Source: Alphaproteobacteria bacterium (GTDB lineage: Bacteria > Pseudomonadota > Alphaproteobacteria > Caulobacterales > Hyphomonadaceae). From it: a stretch of 64,000 nt of DNA. Positions 47,635 to 55,684 of this stretch are shown piece by piece (position 1 is the first letter of the stretch; every line of letters starts with the position of its first letter). The DNA lies in NCBI GenBank assembly GCA_018830285.1, contig JAHJSB010000063.1, forward strand, positions 62,001 through 126,000, written 5' to 3'. Both the position numbers and the translations under genes were made by a program. Below the pieces are notes generated by a model. The model had not been told where the DNA came from, made no database searches, and saw nothing but the letters and a program-made list of their open reading frames with translations.

Positions 47635-49847
47635 TTTTCGTTCATCCGATCACGCATGTAGCGGGCGATCAGGGCGAGGGCGGACGCCAGCACGAACAGG
47701 ATGGCCCCGATGGTGAGGATCCAGCGCCAGGGCGAACGCCCCGATTTCATGCGCGCCATTTCGCCTGGCCGGACCTGGCCGATCTTGAAGATTTCAGTAG
47801 GTGCCTGTGTCACGACTGTGGCAGCGTTTTCCCGCCAAACTGCCGCGCCGCCTTTCAGCTGGCTCCAATGGCTTGGCTGGACGAGCGAGCGGGTGGAGGC
47901 GACTAGCTGGCTGCCAGATTCCGCTGTAACGACCGTAACCAGGCGACCCGCATGTTGCGGCGAGCGGCCTTCGATGAGGAGCCCGTTGTCGCCGAGATCA
48001 GTGGTCTTGTAGTTCTGTGTGAAGGTGGATTCGCGACCGTCCTTGCCTCCGGTCGCTGTCGCCGTGACTTGTCCGGACAGCCTCACTTCAGCTGGAAGGA
48101 ATCCATCCAATGCCGTGCGCGGGCCCACGACCAGCGTGTGCATGCCATCAAGCCCAAGACCGAAGCCAAATTCGGCCTCAGTGAACACAGTACCGTTGAT
48201 CTGGCCGAGCTTTGCGCCAAGCGTCCAGACGGCGGCAGCGGTGTCATCGCTCCGGTCACCAGCCTGGATGGCAAATGGTTCTTCTCCAATGCCGGCATAG
48301 GGAAAGCCGGACTCCGAGAGGAGGGCCAGGTTTGGCAGTTCGACGTAGCGATCGGCGTCGGGCAGTGTAATGGTCGAGGTATCCTTCATCACGAAGGCGA
48401 GGTGGCGCATGCTGCGCGCGGCGCACTCTCCCTGTGTTTCGGTCGAGAGTTCAACCTCGAAGGCGACCTTGTTATGGCCGGGCCGGAAGGCATCCGGCGA
48501 TAGTGATAGCTTGTAGCCTGGAGTAACCTCGCCAGCCGGATTGGTCAGTCGGATTGCGCGCTGAAATTCATTGTTCACGAGGATATTCACGACCGAATTG
48601 TCGTCGAGCCCTGCGCCATAGGCAAAGTCCAACTCAAGGACCACTTCGCTCTTGGAGCGGAAACGCATGTCGGCTGGCAGTTCGAAATCAAGGTCGATTT
48701 CGCCGCGTTCCTCGCCGAGTAGTGATGTCTCAGCGAGCCCGAGATCCCGGAAGGCATATTTCGCGCCGGCGCGTAGCTGTCGCTTTTTAGCAACGAGCGC
48801 GCCCAACGGCAGTTCCGAAGGGGAAAGCATGACGGATGATGTATCCGAAAGCGGAAAGTTCGCCGCCGCGAGCGCTCGGACCGCGCCGTCAATGGCGGCG
48901 GGCGTGCGCCCGGCGGCAACGATGAGGAAGTGCGACGGATCGGCCGGTGACCGGCTGACCGACAGCCATGAATCATCTCCCTTGAGGTTCGCGAGCCCCG
49001 CCGGGGCCAGTCCGGCGAGTTGATCTGGTGTCCCGATGGCGATCAGGTCGGCGCCTCCTGCATTGGCCGACAAGGTCGCGGCCGTCACGCGGCTGATGCT
49101 CGGCAGGCGATAGGCAAGCCTGTTCGCGACAGCCTGCGAAGCGATCGTGCCCCAGCGCAGTGTGTCTTCGTTCATCTCGCCATCGCCGACGAGAATGCCA
49201 AGCTGGTCCACTCCGCCGACGCCTGCTGTGACCAGGGCGCCGAGGTCCGCCAGAGAGCCGGCGAACGGGTGCCGTGCATAGATGATTTCGACATAGGATC
49301 GCGACGTGTCGATATCGGTCCAGAGTTCTGCGGCGTCGGGATCCTGGCAGACATAGGTGTAGCGCTGGACGGCGTCGATGCGCAATTTATTGAAGCCGGA
49401 CATGAGGATGGACGGGTCAATCACGATCTCGTTTACCGCTGCGGCGCGTTCGGTGACGCCATCCACCTGTGCGATGAAGCGGCCATTGAGGCCGAGGCGA
49501 AGCTGCGGCTTGCTGCCTTCCTGTGCGCGGCCACTAACGTGGCGCAGAATCAGGCGGGCTGACTGGACATTCGCCTGGGGCGCAATCGCGAACGAAACGT
49601 CCTCTGTTGCCTTGGCGCCATAGAGCCGGATCGCGCCCTGTTTGGAGCGGAGGGCGGCCAACGGAAGGCGAGCGCGCCAGAGCCCGTTCTCGAGGCGTTC
49701 GATTGCGATCTGCGGATCATCGCGAAAGCGTGCATAGACATCATATACGGCGTCTTCGGATGGCGCCTGTTGCGCGACGGCTGGCGTCGCGAACAGCGAC
49801 GCGGCGAGCACAGCGGCTAGGGCTGTCTGGCGGAGGGCGGACATCAT
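47631..49847 (-). CDS. bcsB: Cellulose synthase periplasmic subunit BcsB
   Basis: Periplasmic partner of BcsA that guides the glucan and is needed for activity. ATG at 49847, overlapping the bcsA stop in ATGA, gives 738 aa with signal peptide MMSALRQTALAAVLAASLFA and cleavage after AVA. BcsB blocks are SARLILRHVSG, LNKLRIDAVQRYTYVCQDPDAAELWTDID (FNKLR here), LDFAYGAGLDDNSVVNILVNN and AARSMRHLAFVMKD. A single C-terminal helix (WRWILTIGAILFVLASALALIARYM) anchors it beside BcsA. Confidence 0.92.
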   Translation of the reverse strand: MMSALRQTALAAVLAASLFATPAVAQQAPSEDAVYDVYARFRDDPQIAIERLENGLWRARLPLAALRSKQGAIRLYGAKATEDVSFAIAPQANVQSARLILRHVSGRAQEGSKPQLRLGLNGRFIAQVDGVTERAAAVNEIVIDPSILMSGFNKLRIDAVQRYTYVCQDPDAAELWTDIDTSRSYVEIIYARHPFAGSLADLGALVTAGVGGVDQLGILVGDGEMNEDTLRWGTIASQAVANRLAYRLPSISRVTAATLSANAGGADLIAIGTPDQLAGLAPAGLANLKGDDSWLSVSRSPADPSHFLIVAAGRTPAAIDGAVRALAAANFPLSDTSSVMLSPSELPLGALVAKKRQLRAGAKYAFRDLGLAETSLLGEERGEIDLDFELPADMRFRSKSEVVLELDFAYGAGLDDNSVVNILVNNEFQRAIRLTNPAGEVTPGYKLSLSPDAFRPGHNKVAFEVELSTETQGECAARSMRHLAFVMKDTSTITLPDADRYVELPNLALLSESGFPYAGIGEEPFAIQAGDRSDDTAAAVWTLGAKLGQINGTVFTEAEFGFGLGLDGMHTLVVGPRTALDGFLPAEVRLSGQVTATATGGKDGRESTFTQNYKTTDLGDNGLLIEGRSPQHAGRLVTVVTAESGSQLVASTRSLVQPSHWSQLKGGAAVWRENAATVVTQAPTEIFKIGQVRPGEMARMKSGRSPWRWILTIGAILFVLASALALIARYMRDRMNEK

Positions 49848-52042
49848 GTGCGTATTTCCCGTGTAACGGCTTGGATATGGTTCATGGCGTGGGACAGGCT
49901 GGACCGGACAAGACCGGCGATCTTGGCGCCCATATTGTCGGATTTCGCGCGGCCATCGCGGAAGGTTTTCCAGTTCTCGCTGCGCGCATACATGAGTGCG
50001 ACGACGGCCGCCCATTGTTCCTGGTTCTCGATCACGAAGCTCAAGCCGAGCTTCTGACCGTTGGCCTCGTCAAAGACCGAGAGTACCTTGAGATCCAGTG
50101 CGGACGGCACTATCGCACCAAGGTCGCGGGCATCTGCCTTGAAGACATCACCGACGGCAAAGCGCTTGCCTTCACCAAAGGGAACACGGCACCCCATGCC
50201 GGTGATCGACACATCGGTCATCTCGCCCGGCACTGGAATGCCCAAATGGTTCAGAGTGATTTCGCGGTGGGTTTCGAAGCGCGGGAAGATGCGCTGCTGC
50301 GACCGCTCGTAGAGAACGCCGAGGGCGGAGACGAGGAGCAGGAGGTGGAACGTGTTCCAGAACAAAAGAACTGAAACGACGCCAGGACCAACCGGGTCGA
50401 CAAACCAGCGCACGAGTCCCGCCAGCTCGCCGAGGCACACAAGGGCGATCAGTATGTAGAATGGCCGGGCCAGCGGCGAGACGAAATTCTCGTCGAGATT
50501 CTCACCCTTCGGTGTCACGGCAAAACTGGGTGCGCGTGGATTTCGGAGCACTTCCAGAATGGCGCCGGAACAATGGATCGACTGTATGACCTCGTAGAGC
50601 TCGGAGGCGAAAGCCCAGCGCGTGTGGCCATAGAGGATCGAGGACAACATCAGTGCACCTACGATGTGCGGTAATCCGTACATGAGGAAATCCGATAGGT
50701 CACCGACATAGACTTGGATACCGAACAGGAGGTAGAGCAGCGGGCCCAGGATGAAGGCCATGCGAGCCAGCGGGAAGAACCAGTAGAAGCAGGAATTGAA
50801 GTAACCGACGCGCTGGGCAAAGGTCAGGCCCTTCTTGAGCAGTGGATTCTTCAATAGGAATATCTGGACCATGCCCTGGGTCCAGCGCATCCGCTGCACG
50901 ATAAAACCCGAGAAAGTCTCGGGCGACAGTCCGGCGACCATGGGGCGATCAACATAAGCGCTTCGATAGCCCCTTGAATGGAGTTCGAGTGCCGTCTCTG
51001 CATCTTCGGTGATCGTGTCACCCTGGATACCGCCGATCTCCATGATGTATTCTCGCCTGAGGACCGCCGCCGATCCGCAAAAGAACGATGCATTGAGGCC
51101 ATCGAGCCCGCGCTGGATAACCGAGTAGAACATCTCGTTCTCACTCGGCATGTTCCTGAATGTGCCGAGGTTGCGCTCAAGCGGGTCAGGGTTGAGGAAG
51201 AAGTGCGGCGTCTGAACGAGAAAGAGTTTCGGGTCCTCGACAAAATAGCCGACAGTCTGGCTCAAGATGTCGGTCGATGGAACATGGTCCGCGTCAAGTA
51301 TCAGGACAAGGTCACCATCAATACTCTTCAGCGCGGCGTTGATATTGCCCGCCTTGGCATGATCATTCTTCTCCCGCGTCAGGTAGCGGGCACCCAGGCG
51401 GGCGCAGACTTCCTGTAAATGCGCGAAGCGCGTCTGTGCTTCCGCTGCTTTCTTCGGGTCGGCCTGGTTGCGCTTGGCAACCGTCCCGCCATCGTCGAGA
51501 AGGTACACGTTCACACGGCCTGTCGGGTAATTGACGTTGAGAGCTGCCGTCAGCGTCACTTCGAGCAGGTCGTCGGGCTCGTTATAGCTGGGAATCAGGA
51601 TGTCGACGGTTGGGCAGGCCTCCGGCGATATCGGCGCCGGGCATGGGGGGCGCTTGTAGACATCAACAGAAAGGAACGTTGAAAGCAGCAGGAGGACATA
51701 ACCGTAAGATTCCGCGCCGAGGAGGAAAATGCCGCCTACGATCGAAAAAGGCGAATCCGTCGGCATTGTCTCCGTGACACGCCAGATCATATATCGTGTG
51801 CTGGTGAACACGATCAGTAGAGAGACGAAACTGCGGAATGGACCGCCAGATGGGCGCAGCCAACTCATGAGAAAATAGGTTGCGACCGTGGCGATACCGA
51901 GTTGTATCTGGACAGCATCGGGTGTTGGCATCGCAGCAAGAATGGCCACGCCGGCCAGTCCGATGACCGCGCTGAACGTCCGTAACGGCGCGAACCGGGA
52001 AACTGGTTTAAAGTCAGTTGATTCTGGGCTCGTCCGCGCCAT
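49844..52042 (-). CDS. bcsA: Cellulose synthase catalytic subunit BcsA (UDP-forming, PilZ-regulated)
   Basis: Inner-membrane GT2 synthase that polymerises UDP-glucose into cellulose and is switched on by c-di-GMP. ATG at 52042 gives 732 aa (GTG at 52048 is an alternative). Catalytic motifs: DDGG near residue 186, DADH near 252, TED near 348 and QRMRW near 385, with helices on either side. The C-terminal PilZ domain has RIFPR (RxxxR, about 586-590) and DVSITG (DxSxxG, about 612-617), so c-di-GMP control is expected. It is the first gene of bcsABC plus a PAS gene. Confidence 0.96.
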   Translation of the reverse strand: MARTSPESTDFKPVSRFAPLRTFSAVIGLAGVAILAAMPTPDAVQIQLGIATVATYFLMSWLRPSGGPFRSFVSLLIVFTSTRYMIWRVTETMPTDSPFSIVGGIFLLGAESYGYVLLLLSTFLSVDVYKRPPCPAPISPEACPTVDILIPSYNEPDDLLEVTLTAALNVNYPTGRVNVYLLDDGGTVAKRNQADPKKAAEAQTRFAHLQEVCARLGARYLTREKNDHAKAGNINAALKSIDGDLVLILDADHVPSTDILSQTVGYFVEDPKLFLVQTPHFFLNPDPLERNLGTFRNMPSENEMFYSVIQRGLDGLNASFFCGSAAVLRREYIMEIGGIQGDTITEDAETALELHSRGYRSAYVDRPMVAGLSPETFSGFIVQRMRWTQGMVQIFLLKNPLLKKGLTFAQRVGYFNSCFYWFFPLARMAFILGPLLYLLFGIQVYVGDLSDFLMYGLPHIVGALMLSSILYGHTRWAFASELYEVIQSIHCSGAILEVLRNPRAPSFAVTPKGENLDENFVSPLARPFYILIALVCLGELAGLVRWFVDPVGPGVVSVLLFWNTFHLLLLVSALGVLYERSQQRIFPRFETHREITLNHLGIPVPGEMTDVSITGMGCRVPFGEGKRFAVGDVFKADARDLGAIVPSALDLKVLSVFDEANGQKLGLSFVIENQEQWAAVVALMYARSENWKTFRDGRAKSDNMGAKIAGLVRSSLSHAMNHIQAVTREIRT

Positions 52043-52048
52043 CGCCAC

Positions 52049-52533
52049 GTTTTCTGTATTGCTTAGTTCTGAATATGGTTTTGTCAGGACAACATGAACT
52101 CATCGATAATGCGCAAGGCTTGGGAAACCAACGAGGGTTAATATCTGGAGTCGTTCTGTAAACGGAGTAAACTCCAATACGCCAATGGTTAACCTTTAGC
52201 GCGACTTGTGTCCGGACGCGCGCCCGATAGGAAGCTTCCCAATATCTTACGACACATGCCGATCGCGCGGCGATGCCTTGCGTATGCGCACGGGGCCGCC
52301 GCAATGGCGTTCGGGCCAAGCTGGCCGATCTCCCGGCGCGCGATAACCCGTCTCTTGCCACCGGCGTTTCGGTCCTGGCGGACCGCCGGACCAGCAAGAT
52401 CGCGATTCGGCGGAAGATTTTGAGCGATATGCTGGAAGCCTGCACAAAGATCCGAAAACGGATGGGCGTCGACACGGCGGGAATCCGGGCAGAAGCGGCT
52501 GGAATAAACTGGCACTGCAGGGACAGTCCTTGA
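52049..52533. other. Gene-poor interval: bcs promoter region and left flank of IS remnant
   Basis: No credible coding frame is seen on either strand. The bcsA-proximal 150 bp is AT-richer than the surroundings and should hold the bcs promoter. It contains GGTTAACC (52187-52194) and a GGAGT...ACTCC dyad (52147-52175 region). Beyond about 52200, the sequence has no recognisable orfA or left inverted repeat of the IS3-family remnant that follows. Confidence 0.5.
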
Positions 52534-53200
52534 ATGTGGCGGGCACCAATCGCGCAAAAGCGGGTTTATGCGAAGCTGTCGGATGAGAATGCCGAGATCG
52601 CGGACTGGCTGGTCCGGCTGGCGAGCTCGGACAAGACGCGGCGCCGGGCTTTGGCCTGTGCTATTTGTTCCTGCGCAATGTGAAAGGCTTTGCCTGGAAC
52701 CACAAACGGATCCGCCGCATCTATTGCGAACCGGAACTGAACCAGCGCATTAGGTCGAAGAAGCGGCTGTCACGGGAGACACCGGAACCGCTGGCCGTGC
52801 CGGAATGTCCGAACGAGATGTGGTCTATGGACTTCATGGCAGACCAGCTCGGCGACGGGCGCTCGTTCAAGACACTGAACGTGCTATGGTCCTGAATACG
52901 GCAGCGGGAAACTGCAAACCTGGGCGCATAAGCGCGGCATTGGGCTGTTCTATATCCAGCCCGGCAAGCCACAGCAGAACGCCTATGTCGAACGCTACAA
53001 TCGGACGGTCCGCCGGGAATGGCTCGGCCAGTTCATCTGGAACACAATCGAGGAGGTCAAGGATCACGCCACGCGTTGGCTATGGACTTACAACAACGAG
53101 CGCCCGAACACGGGCATCGGCGGAATAACACCCGCCATGAAACTGAAACTTGCCGCGTGAAGTCCAGGAAAACGGCCGCTTGAAAATGGGATGATTACCA
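52534..53200 (+). mobile_element. IS3-family insertion sequence remnant (orfB pseudogene)
   Basis: Degenerate orfB transposase in three frame pieces. The first piece, from 52534, contains ENAEIADWLVRLASSDKTR. A +1-type shift near 52647 leads into GFGLCYLFLRNVKGFAWNHK with RIRRIYCEPELN and EMWSMDFMADQLGDGRSFKTLN. At about 52885 the frame jumps to GPEYGSGKLQTWAHKRGIGLF and IQPGKPQQNAYVERYNRTV, ending ITPAMKLKLAA at 53160. About 40 residues including the second catalytic Asp region (normally after FNV) are missing. The right end could be GGGATGATTACCA finishing at 53200. orfA and the left repeat were not found, so the element is dead. Confidence 0.82.
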
Positions 53201-53733
53201 TAGCTTGGCGACGCTTCGAGTCTCGATTGATTCTCTTGGCCGCCGCCGCGAGCGATTTGCGACGTACTTCGATGAACTCCACAGTGGGCTCATATGCCCC
53301 TGTTGCTGGATTGAAAAAGAAGTTCGGGCTGAGGTAGGGCCCATCGGGGGCGGCACCGACACTCACGACTTCTTCCGGTGCTTCACCTGCTTCACTGAGT
53401 ATTCTGTCATTACCTTACGTCATGACTGCCCCCACATAGGCACCCTAATCAAGTCACCAAATATGGTGAGCCTGCTCCATGATGCCGGAGAAATTCCCCC
53501 GAGAAGACATATGGCGATGCCAGACTTCCACCCGAAAGATCAGCGCTCGCCTATCGGGCGATGTAAATTCCAGCTAGCTGCGCGAACGGCGAGCACACCG
53601 ATACAAGCGCCCGCAAACACTACAGATTCCTACCCGATTCCCCCCAATTTCCACACTTGACGGATAGATGCCCCTCTCAGCACACTGAGGGCATGTTAGT
53701 AGCGTTTTTTCCCCACAGAGTGCGAGGCGGATC
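53161..53733. other. Low-coding accessory interval
   Basis: About 570 bp of lower-GC sequence. It holds one weak candidate frame (53205-53660, listed separately) and otherwise nothing assignable. Codon composition differs from the conserved genes on either side, consistent with foreign or decayed DNA. Confidence 0.5.
53205..53660 (+). CDS. Doubtful small protein with CxxC...CxxC zinc-ribbon pattern
   Basis: Weak candidate of 151 aa from TTG 53205. It contains LICPCCWIEKEV and, 25 residues later, FFRCFTCFTEYSV, which resembles a zinc ribbon with two Cys pairs. Against it are a TTG start, no clear ribosome site and overlap with the presumed end of the IS remnant. The C-terminal third is low-complexity. 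Function unknown; it may be chance. Confidence 0.25.
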   Translation: MATLRVSIDSLGRRRERFATYFDELHSGLICPCCWIEKEVRAEVGPIGGGTDTHDFFRCFTCFTEYSVITLRHDCPHIGTLIKSPNMVSLLHDAGEIPPRRHMAMPDFHPKDQRSPIGRCKFQLAARTASTPIQAPANTTDSYPIPPNFHT

Positions 53734-54177
53734 ATGAAACACCGCCTCATCGCCTATGTCGGAGGAGAGCTTCACTCCAAGGTCGTCGCGGCAGGCTCGA
53801 AACCCGGCCAGTCCCAATCGGCCATTATTGAAATGGCGCTGAAGGCGTATTTCTCCCTCGCACTCGACCATGCCCGCGAGTCCGGCATGATACGGCGCCA
53901 GGACGACATCCTGCGTGCGCTTGCCCGCATCGAGCGCGACCAGCAGGCGCATATGGAAATGACCGACCTCATCGCCTGGTATGAACTCCTGTTCTCCTCG
54001 CCGATGACCGATGAGCAGATCAATGCTGCGGTCCCAGATACGAGGAAACGCCATGCTCAGTTCCGCAAGGCTGTTCAGAACCGGCTGGGCTCCGGGCGCA
54101 GATTGCTCGGCGAGGCGCTGGCGGATGCGGTGTTCAGTGAAGATGATCTTGTGTCTGTGCAGGACAGGCGGCAGTGA
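53734..54177 (+). CDS. CopG-like ribbon-helix-helix protein, probable mobile-element gene
   Basis: Protein of 147 aa. The N-terminal MKHRLIAYVGGELHSKVVAAGSKPGQSQSAIIEMALKAYF fits a ribbon-helix-helix fold (beta strand, two helices). A coiled-coil-like RRQDDILRALARIERDQQAHMEM follows, then a C-terminal helical part. Such proteins sit beside conjugation (trb/tra) genes of integrative elements in alphaproteobacteria, as I recall. No trb gene is present here. The stop overlaps the next gene's GTG by 4 bp. It is probably a leftover of an integrated element. Confidence 0.65.
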   Translation: MKHRLIAYVGGELHSKVVAAGSKPGQSQSAIIEMALKAYFSLALDHARESGMIRRQDDILRALARIERDQQAHMEMTDLIAWYELLFSSPMTDEQINAAVPDTRKRHAQFRKAVQNRLGSGRRLLGEALADAVFSEDDLVSVQDRRQ

Positions 54178-54424
54178 ACCCTGGCGGCACCCATCCAGGT
54201 CCGGTCGACCCTGACCAGCTCTTCACCCCCGAAGAGGCCGCCGCCCTGCTCAACGTGAAAACTCAGACACTCGCGAAATGGCGGATGGGAGACACGGACC
54301 GGACCCGCACTTCGTGAAAGTCGGCAGAGCGATCAGATATCGCCGCGCAACGCTGGTGTCATTCGTTGAAGGCAACACGGGCACGAACACGGCCGACGCC
54401 AGATCAGGCGTTCGCGAACACTAA
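54174..54424 (+). pseudogene. AlpA/excisionase-type helix-turn-helix gene, frameshifted
   Basis: Starts at GTG 54174 in a GTGA overlap with the CopG-like gene. The first frame reads FTPEEAAALLNVKTQTLAKWRMGD, the classic helix_turn_helix_17 opening, then hits a stop. Shifting by one base near 54295 restores PDPHFVKVGRAIRYRRATLVSFVE, the expected second half, up to the stop at 54422-54424. A single base deletion around GACACGGACC explains it. The intact form would bind DNA at an attachment site or promoter of the element. It is the last coding trace before tRNA-Arg. Confidence 0.78.
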
Positions 54425-54495
54425 TTTTTGTGGGCAATGTGTGGGCACGGCGAAATTCGAAGAAGCGATGTTTTCGTTTAACCCCTTGTTTTCTT

Positions 54496-54572
54496 TGGTG
54501 CACCCGGAGCGATTCGAACGCCCGACCCCCAGATTCGTAGTCTGGTGCTCTATCCAGCTGAGCTACGGGTGC
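54496..54572 (-). tRNA. tRNA-Arg (anticodon ACG)
   Basis: Full cloverleaf on the minus strand: acceptor GCACCCG at 54572-54566, D arm GCTCAGCTGGATAGAGC, anticodon stem CCAGA/TCTGG around CTACGAA (anticodon ACG, read as ICG after deamination), T arm with GTTCGAATC, and encoded CCA at the 3' end (54496-54498). The 3' end points toward the decayed element at 52.5-54.4 kb, the usual side for tRNA-targeting integrases. Confidence 0.97.
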
Positions 54573-54654
54573 CTACCCAAAGAAGGCGGACACATACAGG
54601 CAGGTTTACGCCCTTGCAAGCCTGTCTGACACGGGTTTTGGGGGAAAACTGCTC

Positions 54655-55620
54655 TCAGGGCGGCGGGGCTGTGGCCTCAGCGACGACCGTGCCGCGGATC
54701 CAGCCCGTGAAGGCAGCGATCCGCGTATAGATTCCGGGGCTTTCGGCCCGGCCACAGCCTAGGCCCCAGCTGACGATTCCGACCTGGACAGGCTGGCCGG
54801 TGCTGCCATAGCGGACCAGTGGACCGCCGCTGTCACCCTGGCAGGAATCGATGAAACCGTCTCCGGCGCAGATCTGTGTGGCGGGATGGATCGTGACGTC
54901 GCCATACGCCTCTTCAAGGCCATAATCGCTGATCAGGTGGGCGATCTGGGCCTTGCAGGCGGCGCCACTCACAGCGGGCACCCGGCCCTCCTGCAAGCGC
55001 ATCCGGGGCGCGCTGAGATGGCGGCCGGTGCGGCTGACAGCCCGTTCGCCGGGGCCGTCTTCTTCCGTGTTGCCATAGCCGGCGACGTAGAAGGCATCGT
55101 CATCCTCGCCTGCATCCGGCACGGCCTCAAGCGTGGCGACGGGGCCGGCCCATGTCCCGGCGATGCGCAGGAGCGCGATATCGTTGCCGGCTTCGGGGCG
55201 ACCGGACTGATAATCGGGATGGACGACGATCCGGCTGACCGGGAAGACCGATCCGGCCGCCATGCGGCGCAGGTCACCAAGGCCGATGACGAGGATGATC
55301 GGCCCGAACCGGACGAGGTTCCCGTCGGCGTCGGGCACGTATTGCACCGCGCGGCCAACCGCCTCGACCCTCGCCGTCTCGACGCAATGGGCAGCGGTCA
55401 GGGCCCAGGTGTCGCTGATCATCGTGGCGCCGCACTCGTGATAAAGCCCGCTGCCCTGTATCGACTGCAGGGAGGCGATGCCGGGCCAGTCCTCGGCACG
55501 GGCATCGACGCCGCCGACCACCTGCTGCGCGGCGGCAGGCTTAGAGAACAGCCACAAGGCGCAGCCGGCGAGCATGACCGACTGGAAGAAAATTGATGCG
55601 CGCAGGCCGACCTGTTGCAT
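54655..55620 (-). CDS. Trypsin-like serine protease, paralogue 1
   Basis: Secreted S1-family protease of 321 aa. ATG at 55620 gives a signal peptide (FFQSVMLAGCALWLFSKPAAAQ) and a VVGGVDARAEDWPGIASLQS opening, close to the trypsin activation N-terminus. Triad: His in LTAAHCVE, Asp in GNDIALLRI, Ser in SCQGDSGGPLV. IVSWGLGCGRAESPGIYTRI completes the S1 pocket wall. Asp in the DSCQGDSGG segment predicts trypsin-like Arg/Lys specificity. It lies 64 bp downstream of paralogue 2, with which it shares long stretches. The C-terminus ends in APPP. Confidence 0.92.
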   Translation of the reverse strand: MQQVGLRASIFFQSVMLAGCALWLFSKPAAAQQVVGGVDARAEDWPGIASLQSIQGSGLYHECGATMISDTWALTAAHCVETARVEAVGRAVQYVPDADGNLVRFGPIILVIGLGDLRRMAAGSVFPVSRIVVHPDYQSGRPEAGNDIALLRIAGTWAGPVATLEAVPDAGEDDDAFYVAGYGNTEEDGPGERAVSRTGRHLSAPRMRLQEGRVPAVSGAACKAQIAHLISDYGLEEAYGDVTIHPATQICAGDGFIDSCQGDSGGPLVRYGSTGQPVQVGIVSWGLGCGRAESPGIYTRIAAFTGWIRGTVVAEATAPPP

Positions 55621-55684
55621 GATCTTTTGTCCCTTGAGGAGCGATAATAACCCGGGTTGGGCCATGCGCCAATTCAGGCCGGGT

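Noticed and set aside
52134-52200. TTAA-containing motifs (GGTTAATA, GGTTAACC) upstream of bcsA as CtrA sites
   Set aside because: The TTAA half-sites are about 50 bp apart instead of 7, so they do not form a CtrA box. They were left as part of the promoter interval.
53088-53366. Small minus-strand frame containing FFFNPATGAYEPTVEF
   Set aside because: It runs antisense through the end of the IS3-family remnant and lacks a ribosome site. It was weighed against the plus-strand zinc-ribbon-like frame and neither is convincing.
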